A DNA stretch of 28,198 nucleotides from an uncultured Aquincola sp. (GTDB taxonomy: Bacteria > Pseudomonadota > Gammaproteobacteria > Burkholderiales > Burkholderiaceae). Below the pieces are notes generated by a model, which saw nothing but the letters and a program-made list of their open reading frames with translations, ran no database searches and had not been told where the DNA came from. Shown piece after piece: positions 1 through 7,777 of the stretch. Both the position numbers and the translations under genes were made by a program. The DNA lies in contig CAKZXL010000721.1 in assembly GCA_937883885.1 (NCBI GenBank), positions 1 to 28,198 of the forward strand, read 5' to 3'. How positions within the stretch are numbered: position 1 is the first letter of the stretch; the number at the start of each line of letters is the position of its first letter.

Positions 1-453
1 CCTCCCAGCCCTTGCTCTTGCCACCCACAACGCCACCAGGATGCCCGTGAACGACGCCAGCGACAGCAGCGGAATCGGCACCACGCCGGCCATCTGAACG
101 TCGGCGTCGGCGCAGGACGATCCCTTGCCGCACGGCACCAGGTCTTCCGATACCACGCCCCAGAAGATCAGCAGGTGATAAGAGGCGATGCCCCATCCCA
201 CGCAGGCCAGCGGCAGTGCGTAGCGCACGCTGCGCGCGTCCAACGCAAACAGGCCCATGCCGAGGACCAGCACCAGCGGAAACATCGCGATGCGCTGGTA
301 CCAGCACAGCACGCAGGGTGTCTTGCCCATCACCTCGCCAAGAAACAAGGCGCCCGCAGTGGCCAGCAGCGCCAGCAGCCAGGCCAGGAACAGCGGCGTC
401 CAGAACGCGGCCTTCAGGCCCTCGCCGCTTTGCGTGGTGCGTTCCTTGCTCAT
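1..453 (-). CDS. dsbB: DsbB/BdbC-type disulfide bond formation protein (C-terminus beyond window)
   Basis: This is the N-terminal ~151 residues of an integral membrane quinone-linked thiol oxidase of the DsbB/BdbC family, which reoxidises periplasmic DsbA-like proteins. Reading leftward from 453, hydrophobic segments alternate with two cysteine pairs: CVLC at residues 47-50, just before WYQRI, and a C-x5-C pair (C108, C114) in the second periplasmic loop. The C-x5-C spacing is more BdbC-like than E. coli DsbB-like. The reading frame has no stop before the window edge, so the gene is cut by the window and not visibly broken. Its ATG overlaps the stop of the upstream copper-chaperone gene in an ATGA, indicating translational coupling. 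The context (copper chaperone, LspA) suggests it keeps a periplasmic metal or lipoprotein factor oxidised; that partner is inferred. Confidence 0.85.
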   Translation of the reverse strand, partial: MSKERTTQSGEGLKAAFWTPLFLAWLLALLATAGALFLGEVMGKTPCVLCWYQRIAMFPLVLVLGMGLFALDARSVRYALPLACVGWGIASYHLLIFWGVVSEDLVPCGKGSSCADADVQMAGVVPIPLLSLASFTGILVALWVARARAGR

Positions 454-920
454 CGTGGCGGTGGCGCGAAACCAGCCGTCGCGTTCGTCTCGACCGTCGA
501 CAGGGTACCGTCGGCCGCCTTGAACGAGAGCGTCAAAGGCACGAGATCTCCCGCCTTGATCTGCTGCTTCAGGTCCATCATCATGATGTGCAGGCCGCCC
601 GACTTGAGCTCGATCGTCTGCCCTGCCTTCAAGGTCACACGATCTGCAGCGCGCATCCGCATGATGCCCCGGTCCAGCCACATCTCGTGCACTTCGACGA
701 TGCCGGCGACCGGGGAACTGGCGCCCGTCAGCACGACGTCCTTCTGGGCGGTCAGCCGCATGAAGGCACCGGTGGCAGATTGGTTCGGCACGGTGGCACG
801 CGCCCAGGCGCCGTCGACGGTCACCTGCGCGTGGACCGCGGACGCCAGGCCAGCGGCCAACAGCGCAGCGAGGCAGCGGGACAAGACGCGGTTCGCAACA
901 GGGAAACTCATGCCCATCAT
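450..920 (-). CDS. Periplasmic copper chaperone, PCuAC family
   Basis: This is a PCuAC-type (DUF461) periplasmic Cu(I) chaperone of about 156 residues. It has a signal peptide ending near AVHAQ, then a mature cupredoxin-like domain with the diagnostic H-x-M ... M ... H-x-M ligands: VHEM, a following MRMR, and LHIMMMDL near the C-terminus. Three ATGs sit close together (920, 917, 911). I chose 920 because GGGGCGAG lies directly upstream; 911 is also plausible. The family delivers copper to cytochrome oxidase Cu-A or Cu-B sites or handles surplus periplasmic copper. It follows lspA by about 35 nt and overlaps dsbB by 4 nt, so the three are probably one transcript. Confidence 0.88.
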   Translation of the reverse strand: MMGMSFPVANRVLSRCLAALLAAGLASAVHAQVTVDGAWARATVPNQSATGAFMRLTAQKDVVLTGASSPVAGIVEVHEMWLDRGIMRMRAADRVTLKAGQTIELKSGGLHIMMMDLKQQIKAGDLVPLTLSFKAADGTLSTVETNATAGFAPPPR

Positions 921-955
921 TCTCGCCCCGGGAACCGTGCGTGGCGCTTGGGCAT

Positions 956-1507
956 TCACGTCGAGTGTCCTTGACCGGCCCGGCGCCCAGCCCGCCCGGG
1001 CAGGAACGATGCCACTATCAGCAGTACCGCACCGCCGACGACGAAGATGTCCGCGAGATTGAAGGCGGGCCAATGCATGTCGCGCCAATGCAGATCGAGG
1101 TAGTCGACCACGGCGCCGATGCGCATCCGATCGACAACGTTGCCCAGCGCACCGCCGATCATGCCGACGTAGGCGAGCGTCTCGAGTCGTGAGCAGATGC
1201 CGCGCCAGAGGAGGACTGCCAGCGTCCCGCTGACGGCGACGCCGACCGCACTGAGTGCATGGCGCTGCCAACCGCCTGCGTCGGCCAGAAAAGAGAACGC
1301 GGCACCCGGGTTGAGACCATGAACCAGATTGAACCAGGTGGTGACGGAAATGACTTCGCCACGGGGCAGGTTCGTGGCCACCAGCCATTTGACGACCTGG
1401 TCCAGCGAGAGCAGCAAAGCAGCCGCAGCCATGAGACGCCACCAGTGCCCGCGCCGGGCAGCCCTCGCTGCGCCTGGTGCGGCGAGACCCGCAGGTGCAT
1501 GTGTCAT
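956..1507 (-). CDS. lspA: Lipoprotein signal peptidase LspA (first copy)
   Basis: This 183-residue inner-membrane aspartyl protease removes signal peptides from prolipoproteins after diacylglyceryl modification. All LspA landmarks are present: LDQVVKW near residue 35, FNLVHGLNPGAAFSFL near 59-74, GNVVDR with catalytic D126, and FNLADI with catalytic D153. There are four hydrophobic segments. The N-terminus has about 20 extra residues before the first TM, so an internal ATG at residue 26 is a possible alternative start. It sits between a broken zinc-ribbon gene and a PCuAC chaperone, not next to ileS as the housekeeping copy usually does. It therefore looks like an accessory paralogue linked to metal genes. 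A second lspA lies in the pbr-like operon. Confidence 0.93.
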   Translation of the reverse strand: MTHAPAGLAAPGAARAARRGHWWRLMAAAALLLSLDQVVKWLVATNLPRGEVISVTTWFNLVHGLNPGAAFSFLADAGGWQRHALSAVGVAVSGTLAVLLWRGICSRLETLAYVGMIGGALGNVVDRMRIGAVVDYLDLHWRDMHWPAFNLADIFVVGGAVLLIVASFLPGRAGRRAGQGHST

Positions 1508-1552
1508 CGCTCGAAGGCCCTGGTCAATGGCGTGGGTTCGCAGACCCGGCGC

Positions 1553-1852
1553 TCAATCGAACAGATCCCGCAAGAACGACTTGCGCCTGTGCCCACTGGC
1601 GTAGCGGTCGTCATGCCCGGAATGGTGACCTCCGTGGCCGCGCTCAGGTGTCGCTGAAGAGAACTGCGGGGCGGCGGGCGCCGGGACGGGAGCCGCCGCA
1701 GTCGATTCGATGGTCGAACGTTCGACGATCTTGTCGAGTTCGCCGCGGTCGAGCCAGACGCCGCGGCATTTGGGGCAGTTGTCAATTTCGATGCCCTGGC
1801 GCTCTGTTTCAGGGCTGCGAACGGCCGCTCCAACGGCTGGAGCAACTGCCCG
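1553..1852 (-). pseudogene. zf-TFIIB zinc-ribbon protein, 5' end disrupted
   Basis: The minus-strand frame open from 1852 to 1553 encodes a recognisable zf-TFIIB domain: ERQGIEIDNCPKCRGVWLD followed by RGELDKIVERS, then a Pro/Ala linker, an HGGHHSGHDD His-rich stretch and a typical KSFLRDLFD C-terminus. Family members normally begin about 15-20 residues earlier with a first CPxC knuckle and an ATG. Here that first cysteine pair is missing, and no ATG, GTG or TTG occurs between the upstream in-frame stop (TGA at 1855-1853) and the domain. An ATG at 1856 opens a different frame that soon stops. The gene is therefore frameshifted or 5'-rearranged, or the sequence has an error. It precedes lspA by 45 nt on the same strand and was probably part of that operon. 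Its function (zinc ribbon, unknown partner) is not established. Confidence 0.7.
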
Positions 1853-2222
1853 TCATGACCACCGAGGGCACCGCAAGGGACGGCCCGTCGACGGGCTGAC
1901 ACCCTTCAGCAGCAGACGTGCAATGATCACTGGAAGCCGCGGTTCAATCGTAAGCCGAGGGTTCGGAAACCTGTGTGCTCCGTCCGGTACGCGACACGAA
2001 AGCGACAGGCGCCGCCGCGGCCTCCTGCCCCTCGGCGACTTGGCGACCTTCGACGGCCGATGCCGCCGCGACGATCCATGCCATGCAGCGCGTCTGCGAA
2101 CACTTCAGCGCGTAGTTCGCCTCACCACCGATGACTGCCCGCCAGGCCTGCGCCAGTTCGTGCCCTTCCCATTGAAGATCCAGCGGGGGAGTCGAGCGAA
2201 GGGCATCAATGCCAAAGGGTAG
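1853..2222. other. Gene-poor interval, nothing recognised
   Basis: About 370 bases separate the zinc-ribbon remnant from the next candidate coding segment. Reading both strands I see no convincing protein family, no MerR-type dyad, and no strong hairpin followed by T residues. Short open frames here are Arg/Pro-rich, as expected from chance frames in high-GC DNA. It could hold the promoter of the lspA operon, but I cannot point to hexamers. Confidence 0.4.
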
Positions 2223-2670
2223 CTAAGTGCCACTCAGCTCGGCGAGCGTCCGCGCCACATCGTGCCGCGACGCGGAATCAGCCTGAATGCGCCACACGCC
2301 ACGCTCACGCGAGATCCCCAGTGCATCCGCGGGTCGCGCCACCGACCCGGCGTTTGCGCCCAGCACAGGCGCCCGATCGGGCACGATCAATTGCGGTTCC
2401 AGGCGCATCGGCAACGGCTCCGGAACGACGTCGGAAGCCACGGAGGCGGGCGCCATTGGATGTGAGAAGCCACCAGACCAGGCCCGACAGCGCCATGGCG
2501 CCGAGGCTCGCTGGCCAAAGGAAGCCATCGTCCGGCTTGCCGGGTCTGGTCGGCCTTCGGCAGGACATTGGCTCCTCGCCGGCGCATCGCGCCGCGCCCC
2601 GCTCGGCCAGCGCGCGAAGCCGCGCAAGCGACTCCGAAGATGCAACGTCCACCATGCCGTCCAAATCCAT
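2223..2670 (-). pseudogene. Possible frameshifted single-TM membrane protein
   Basis: Two minus-strand frames look protein-like and abut. The first (start near 2670) gives a soluble N-terminal ~50 residues, then a hydrophobic span (GFLWPASLGAMALSGLVWWL). The second, continuing to the stop at 2223, gives a periplasmic-looking tail with PEPLPMRLEPQLIVPDRAPV and ends GVWRIQADSASRHDVARTL. The switch would occur near 2450-2470, around a stretch encoding LTSN in one frame and SHPM in the other. Joined, they resemble a bitopic anti-sigma-like or hypothetical membrane protein, but I do not recognise a family. It could be a real gene with one indel, a sequence error, or coincidence in high-GC DNA. Confidence 0.3.
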
Positions 2671-2927
2671 CCTTCTCGAACATCACCGTCGCCGACGCGA
2701 ATCGCTTGCCGAGACGCCCCTGTCGCGGCGATGGGCACCACGGACCATCGACGGCCATGGGTGTCGGACCCGGCCATGACGGAACCGTGAACGGCGCCCG
2801 CGTTGGCCAGCGCGGGCCCGTGTCATCCGGCTGAAACAACGCATGGGAAGACTCTCGAAAGTGGTCGCGGGCGCGTGGGAGGCGCTCCGTCCTCCACTAG
2901 AAGCATCCCAATTCACCGGAGTCGAGC

Positions 2928-4511
2928 ATGTCGAAGTTTCTACTCGCCACGGCAGTTGCCGCAGCGATATCGTCACTGGCCGGCGTCGACGCCGTCGCGC
3001 AGTCCGCACCGGTCGTGCAAGGCCCCGAGTCGGTGTCCGACTGGTACAAAGCCGGTGACAAGTTCGTCCGCGACAGCGAGCGCGTCGAGGAGAAGCATCG
3101 CCGCGCGAAGAACGTGATCCTGTTCGTCGGCGACGGGATGGGCGTGTCGACCGTCACCGCGGCGCGCATCCTCGAAGGCCAGCTGACGGGCAAGCCCGGC
3201 GAAGAGAACCGGCTGTCCTTCGAGAACTATCCGCACACGGCGTTCTCGAAGACCTACTCCTGGGACCAGCAGACCTCGGATTCCGCACCCACGATGACCG
3301 CGATGGTCACCGGCTACAAGGCCCGCGAAGGCATGCTGTCGGTCGATCACACGACGGCCCGCGGCGAGTGCAACGCGTCGGTGATCGACGCCAAGAGGCT
3401 CAAGACCATCCTCGAATACAGCGCCGAGCGCGGCAAGTCGACCGGCATCGTGTCCACCGCCCGCCTGACGCACGCCACGCCCGCGGCCCTGTACTCGCAC
3501 ACCTCCGTTCGCGACTGGGAGGCCGACGCCAACATGCCGGTGACCGACGTCAACACCGGCGCACCCTGCCGCGGCTCGGCCTCGGCGGTGAAGGACATCG
3601 CACGGCAGCTCATCGAGGCCTCGCCGGCGGTTCGATCCAGCCTCAAGGTGGCGATGGGTGGCGGCCGCACCTACTTCCTGCCCAACAGCGTGACCGACCC
3701 GGAGTACCCGGCAACCAAGGGCCGCCGCCTGGACGGGCGCAACCTGGCTGGCGAGTGGGTCAGCACCCGCAGCACCATGGGCGGCGCAGCCTATGTCTGG
3801 AACAAGTCGCAGTTCGACGCCTTCGACCCGGCCAGCAACGAGTATCTGCTCGGCCTGTTCGAGCCGTCGCACGTGCAGTACGAAGCAGACCGCGCCAGGG
3901 ACACGGGCGGCGAGCCGTCGCTGACCGAGATGACCGACAAGGCCCTTCGCATGCTGATGAAGGACCGCAAGGGGTTCTTCCTGCACGTCGAAGGCGGCCG
4001 CATCGATCATGCGCACCACGCCGGCAATGCCAAGCGCGCGCTGCTCGAGACGATCGAGTTCTCCAACGCGATCCGCCGCACGGTGGAGATGCTGCGCGCG
4101 AACGGTCAGCTCGACGAGACCCTGATCATCGTCAGCGCCGACCATAGCCACACCCTAACGATCGCCGGCTACCCGAGCCGCGGCAACAACATCCTCGGTC
4201 TGGTGCGTGAGGTACCGGACAAGGACGGCGCGCCGCTCGCCAACTCGTCCGACGCCAACGGCCTGCCCTATACGACGCTGGGCTACCAGAACGGCCCGGG
4301 CTACCGTGGCCCGACCAGCCGGCCGAACCTCACCAGCGTCGACACGACCGACCTGGGGTTCCTGCAGGAGGCCGCCGTGCCGCTCGGCTCCGAAACCCAC
4401 GCGGCCGAGGACGTCGGCATCTACGCGCGGGGCCCGAAGGCCTATCTGGTGCGCGGCACGATGGAGCAGAACTGGATCTTCCACGTGATGCGCGAGGCCT
4501 TCGGCTTCTAA
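2928..4511 (+). CDS. phoA: Exported alkaline phosphatase, PhoA family
   Basis: This periplasmic metal-dependent phosphomonoesterase of 527 residues carries an N-terminal signal peptide ending near AVAQS. Active-site landmarks are in order: FVGDGMG (metal-ligand D69), TSDSAPTMTA (nucleophile S119), THATPAALYSH, then EGGRIDHAHHAG and SADHSHT, which supply the Asp/His metal ligands. Length and spacing match bacterial PhoA with the larger eukaryote-like insertions. GGAG lies 7-8 nt before the ATG. No clear Pho box was seen upstream. A strong hairpin follows the stop codon. In a metal island a periplasmic phosphatase could release phosphate that precipitates Pb or U, but ordinary phosphate scavenging is equally likely. 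Confidence 0.93.
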   Translation: MSKFLLATAVAAAISSLAGVDAVAQSAPVVQGPESVSDWYKAGDKFVRDSERVEEKHRRAKNVILFVGDGMGVSTVTAARILEGQLTGKPGEENRLSFENYPHTAFSKTYSWDQQTSDSAPTMTAMVTGYKAREGMLSVDHTTARGECNASVIDAKRLKTILEYSAERGKSTGIVSTARLTHATPAALYSHTSVRDWEADANMPVTDVNTGAPCRGSASAVKDIARQLIEASPAVRSSLKVAMGGGRTYFLPNSVTDPEYPATKGRRLDGRNLAGEWVSTRSTMGGAAYVWNKSQFDAFDPASNEYLLGLFEPSHVQYEADRARDTGGEPSLTEMTDKALRMLMKDRKGFFLHVEGGRIDHAHHAGNAKRALLETIEFSNAIRRTVEMLRANGQLDETLIIVSADHSHTLTIAGYPSRGNNILGLVREVPDKDGAPLANSSDANGLPYTTLGYQNGPGYRGPTSRPNLTSVDTTDLGFLQEAAVPLGSETHAAEDVGIYARGPKAYLVRGTMEQNWIFHVMREAFGF

Positions 4512-4543
4512 GTCCCGTTGCAGGGCCTGTGCCCTTGCCGTGC

Positions 4544-4565
4544 AGACCGGGCCTTGGCCCGGTCT
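4544..4565 (+). terminator. Perfect GC-rich hairpin after phoA
   Basis: AGACCGGGCC is followed at once by its exact reverse complement GGCCCGGTCT, giving a stem of up to 9-10 bp with a minimal loop. It starts 32 nt after the phosphatase stop and is followed by the pyrimidine-rich TCTTCACTTCC and not a pure T-run. It probably works as a terminator or attenuator between phoA and the next exported protein. Confidence 0.65.
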
Positions 4566-4596
4566 CTTCACTTCCCGGCACCACTTCCAATCAACC

Positions 4597-5376
4597 ATGA
4601 ATCGACCCGTCGTCTTGATTCGGCGTTCGGCGCTGTCCTGCCTCCTCGCGCTGGCGCCGGCGTTGGTTAGTACCGTCGAGGCGCGCGAACCGCAGGCGCC
4701 CAACACCGGGGCCGTGGCAGCCACCGCGCTGACGCTCAGCGAGACGCCACCTCCTCTGTCCGCCCGCTACCGCGTCACAGTCACGACGCCGGCCCGATCC
4801 GCGCGGCCTCCAGTCAAACAGATCTGGCACTTCCACCGCAATGCGGAGCAGGTGGCACTGTTGAAGGGCACGATCGACGAAGTCTGGCATCGCGATCGGC
4901 AGGGCCTCGTGAGCTTCGAGCGGGTCTTCCACGACGACCAGCGTACCGTGGACTACACCGCCGGTGAACTGGCCACGATCGGCGTCGCAACCGATTGGGC
5001 GGCGCTGTCGAGTCTGGTGGATGCACAGGTGCTCCGGTCTTTGCGTGTGGTCTCCCGGCGCGGCACTGGTGCCGCCGAGCGCGTGGTGCTCGTCGGTCGC
5101 GCAGGCAGCGATGCATACCGGGTCGAATGGAGTCCGGCCTTGCAGATGCCTACCCGGATGCTGCGGACCGAACGCAACGGTCGCCAAACTGAACTGGTGC
5201 TCGAACAACAGGTTGCCGTCGCCCCGGCCACATGGCCCGTGGTGGGGCAGCGCTCGGCCGACTACCTGCGTCTGGACGCGGCGGACTTCGGTGACATGGA
5301 CTACGACCCCGTCGTGCGCAAGGCTGAGGCGCTGGACATCCGGCTGGGCTGGCGCACCGCGCACCACCACGATTGA
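4597..5376 (+). CDS. Exported protein of unknown function
   Basis: This is a 259-residue protein with a clear signal peptide (basic start, hydrophobic core, cleavage near STVEA). An in-frame start 57 nt upstream would overlap the hairpin and lacks a leader-like N-terminus, so I chose 4597. The mature part begins with a Pro/Ala linker, then alternating beta-type segments (RYRVTVTTPAR, QIWHFHRNAEQVALL, VSFERVFHDDQRTVDY) that suggest a beta-rich lipoprotein-carrier-like or outer-membrane-associated fold. It ends in a short His cluster (TAHHHD) that might bind metal. I recognise no named family. It lies 85 nt downstream of the phosphatase across a strong hairpin, so expression may be partly coupled to it. 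Confidence 0.75.
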   Translation: MNRPVVLIRRSALSCLLALAPALVSTVEAREPQAPNTGAVAATALTLSETPPPLSARYRVTVTTPARSARPPVKQIWHFHRNAEQVALLKGTIDEVWHRDRQGLVSFERVFHDDQRTVDYTAGELATIGVATDWAALSSLVDAQVLRSLRVVSRRGTGAAERVVLVGRAGSDAYRVEWSPALQMPTRMLRTERNGRQTELVLEQQVAVAPATWPVVGQRSADYLRLDAADFGDMDYDPVVRKAEALDIRLGWRTAHHHD

Positions 5377-5430
5377 GCACCGCAGGCTGCCGGCAACGGC
5401 CGCCGCGTACTTCCGCGATCCAGGTCGGTC

Positions 5431-5528
5431 GGGATCTGCTGGCGCTTCATCTTCTCCCACGGTGTCTTGCGGCTGATGCCGAGCCGTTCGGTGGCCTTCG
5501 AACTGCTGCGCCCCGACCGTTCCAGTTC
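5431..5528 (-). pseudogene. Remnant of a sigma-54 response-regulator DNA-binding domain
   Basis: On the minus strand a short frame reads ELERSGRSSSKATERLGISR then KTPWEKMKRQQI. This closely matches the Fis-type helix-turn-helix at the C-terminus of NtrC-family activators, whose usual form is AAERLGISRKTLWEKMKRLGI. The upstream AAA+ and receiver domains are absent, and the conserved Leu before WEKM is Pro, which would break the recognition helix. It is a 3' fragment of a lost gene, next to a recombinase fragment on the other strand. Confidence 0.6.
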
Positions 5529-5533
5529 ATGGT

Positions 5534-5836
5534 GTGCAGTACCTGCTGGACAAACATCGATCGACGGCATCGAGTGCCTGTCCGTCGCTGCGGCACAAAC
5601 GCGTCACCGTCCACGGCTTGAGGCACACCATGGCCATGGACCTTCTGCAGTCCGGCGCCAGGCGCTCCGTGATTGCCCTTTGGCTCGGGCATGGGAGCGC
5701 CGAGACCACGCAAATCCATCTCGATGCATCCCTCGCGATGAAGGAACAGGCGCTGGTCAAAGCCACACCCCTTCACGGGAGACCGGGTCGATATCGACCC
5801 AGCGACCAGCCCATGGACTTCCTGAACAGCCTCTAG
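5534..5836 (+). pseudogene. Tyrosine recombinase C-terminal fragment lacking the catalytic Tyr
   Basis: The frame carries the C-terminal box of a phage/transposon-type integrase: VTVHGLRHTMAMDLLQSG (the H-x-L-R-H motif), VIALWLGHGSAETTQIHLDA, and the KEQALVKATPLHGRPGRYRPSD tail typical of recombinases found in threes. The upstream catalytic Arg region and N-terminal SAM-like domain are missing. In the family a Tyr sits where this protein has His (QIYL in relatives, QIHL here), so the nucleophile is lost. It is a dead remnant marking past mobility at this junction. Confidence 0.72.
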
Positions 5837-5989
5837 GTCGCCAGACTATGCCGGGCAGGCGCGCGGCGGTTGCGCGGCGCAACCACCGAAGCCGCGTCAT
5901 ACTGGTCCGTGCGCGTCGTCACGAGACATAGTCGGGAAGGGAAGAGAGTGCCTCCTATTCGCCGCCGAGATAGGCTTCTCACGGACGCC

Positions 5990-7648
5990 ATGAGGCTACC
6001 CCGTCAGGTCCCCGCCGCCAGCTTGTCCTGGCTGGCAGGACTGTGGATGCTCGCCATCGACAACCCAGCGTTCTGGCGCACGCTTTGGGCCGGTCGCGAC
6101 GTCTCGTCCTCGCGCAGTCTGTTCGCCTTGGCAGGCGTGGCGCTGGTGCTATGGGCGCTGCTGAGCCTGATGGTACGGCTGCTGTGCTGGCCACGGCTCG
6201 CCAAGCCCGCCATCGTCGTGTTGCTGCTGGTGGCAGCGGCGGCAGCGCATTTCATCGGCAGCTACGGCATCCTGATCGACAAAGGCATGATTCGCAATGT
6301 GCTGCAGACCGACTGGCGCGAGGCCGGTGATCTGGTCTCCCTGCCGTTGCTGATCGACTTGGCGCTGCGCGGGCTCCTGCCCGCCGCGCTGGTCGTCGCG
6401 TTGCGCATTGAATTCGGCCCGTGGCGCGCGGCTACCATGGGCATCGCAAGACACGCCGCGCTGACGATCGGTCTGGCGCTGGCCTTCGCCGCGACGTTCT
6501 ACGGCGACTACGCCAGCGCCGCGCGCAACCAGCGCGAACTGCGGCACCTGCTGACGCCCACCAATGTGCTCAACGGCTTCTACGGCCTGTGGAAGGAGCG
6601 CAGCCGGGCAGACGTGAAGCTGACGCAGGTGGGCGAGGATGCCCGGCGCGCGCCGATGCTGCCGCAGGCCAGACCGCTGCTGGTGGTGCTGGTGGTCGGC
6701 GAGACGGCCCGGGCCGCGAACTTCTCTCTCGGCGGCTATGGGCGCCCGACGAACCAGGCCCTGGCCGACAAGGAGGTGGTGTACTTCCCCAACGTCACCG
6801 CCTGCGGCACCGACACTGCAACGTCGCTGCCCTGCATGTTCTCGGATCTCGGCGCCGAGCGCTTCTCGGCGGCTGCGGCCGGGGCGCGCGAGAACGTGCT
6901 CGACATCCTCGCCCGGGCAGGGGTGTCGGTGCGCTGGCTCGACAACAACTCCGGATGCAAGGGGGTGTGCCGCCGCGTCCCCAGCGCCGACCTGTCACGC
7001 AGCACCGATCCGGCGCTGTGCGACGGGCGGGAGTGCCTCGACGGCGTGCTCGTGAACGGCCTGCGCGAAGGGCTGGCGACCTCGGTCCGCGCTGGCGCCG
7101 ATGGCCTCATCGTGCTGCACATGAAAGGCAGCCACGGGCCGGCCTACCACCGACGCTATCCGCCCTCGTCTCGCCGATTCGAGCCCACCTGCGACACCAA
7201 CGAGATCCAGCGTTGCAGCCAGGACGCCTTGCGCAACACCTACGACAACGGCATCGTGTACACGAGCGAGGTCCTGGCCCAGACCATCGATCTGCTGGCC
7301 GCGCAGGCCGACCGGGTCGACAGCGTCCTGCTCTATGTGTCGGATCACGGTGAGTCCCTGGGCGAGAAGGGGGTCTACCTGCACGGCCTGCCACGCATCA
7401 TGGCCCCCGCCGAGCAGACCAGCATTCCGATGATCGCCTGGTTGTCGGCAGGCGCACAGCAGCGTCTGGGTGTCAGCCGAGCCGCCTTGCAGCAGACCGC
7501 GTCGAAGAGCTATTCGCACGACAACCTCGCGCCCACCCTGCTCGGGTCGTTCGGCGTGCAGACCCGCGCCTACCGGGCCGAGCTGGACCTGCTGGTCCAG
7601 GCGAGGGCCGTTCGCGAGCCCGGCCTGGGCGACCGTGCGTCGCGGTGA
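5990..7648 (+). CDS. eptA: Lipid A phosphoethanolamine transferase, EptA/MCR-like
   Basis: This inner-membrane sulfatase-fold enzyme moves phosphoethanolamine from phosphatidylethanolamine to lipid A, lowering surface charge and polymyxin binding. The first ~200 residues hold five hydrophobic spans. The periplasmic catalytic domain shows VVGETARAANFSLGGY (metal-binding Glu), ACGTDTATSLPCMF (second Thr of GTDT is the nucleophile), HMKGSHGPAYHRRYP, and YVSDHGESLGEKGVYLHG. Family disulfide cysteines are kept (CKGVC, CDGREC, CDTNEIQRC). The ATG at 5990 gives 552 residues, near the family norm. A GTG at 5948 preceded by GGGAAGGGAAGA is a serious alternative start. No PmrAB-type regulator is adjacent. 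Confidence 0.9.
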   Translation: MRLPRQVPAASLSWLAGLWMLAIDNPAFWRTLWAGRDVSSSRSLFALAGVALVLWALLSLMVRLLCWPRLAKPAIVVLLLVAAAAAHFIGSYGILIDKGMIRNVLQTDWREAGDLVSLPLLIDLALRGLLPAALVVALRIEFGPWRAATMGIARHAALTIGLALAFAATFYGDYASAARNQRELRHLLTPTNVLNGFYGLWKERSRADVKLTQVGEDARRAPMLPQARPLLVVLVVGETARAANFSLGGYGRPTNQALADKEVVYFPNVTACGTDTATSLPCMFSDLGAERFSAAAAGARENVLDILARAGVSVRWLDNNSGCKGVCRRVPSADLSRSTDPALCDGRECLDGVLVNGLREGLATSVRAGADGLIVLHMKGSHGPAYHRRYPPSSRRFEPTCDTNEIQRCSQDALRNTYDNGIVYTSEVLAQTIDLLAAQADRVDSVLLYVSDHGESLGEKGVYLHGLPRIMAPAEQTSIPMIAWLSAGAQQRLGVSRAALQQTASKSYSHDNLAPTLLGSFGVQTRAYRAELDLLVQARAVREPGLGDRASR

Positions 7649-7690
7649 AGGTGACGGGATAGAGGCACCATGGCACCATGGCTGCCCGTT

Positions 7691-7714
7691 GCCGGTGCTG
7701 CGTGCAGCACCGGC
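7691..7714 (+). terminator. Perfect 10-bp stem, 4-nt loop hairpin between eptA and the metal ATPase
   Basis: GCCGGTGCTG and CAGCACCGGC form a perfect inverted repeat around CGTG. It lies 43 nt after the eptA stop and 64 nt before the ATPase start. No T-run follows, so it may be a Rho-independent-like pause, an mRNA stabiliser, or an attenuator in the ATPase leader. An 8-bp tandem repeat (GCACCATG twice, 7665-7680) lies just upstream. Confidence 0.5.
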
Positions 7715-7777
7715 TGCGGCACATGCCCTGCGCCGGGATGCAGCTTGCTCCAGCGGTGAATGAACAAGGAGAACGAC

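Noticed and set aside
2780..2927. Possible Pho box upstream of phoA
   Set aside because: No CTGTCAT-like repeats with the right spacing were seen.
2973..4151. Long minus-strand frame opposite the alkaline phosphatase
   Set aside because: The plus strand shows all PhoA catalytic motifs; the reverse frame has no start context or family.
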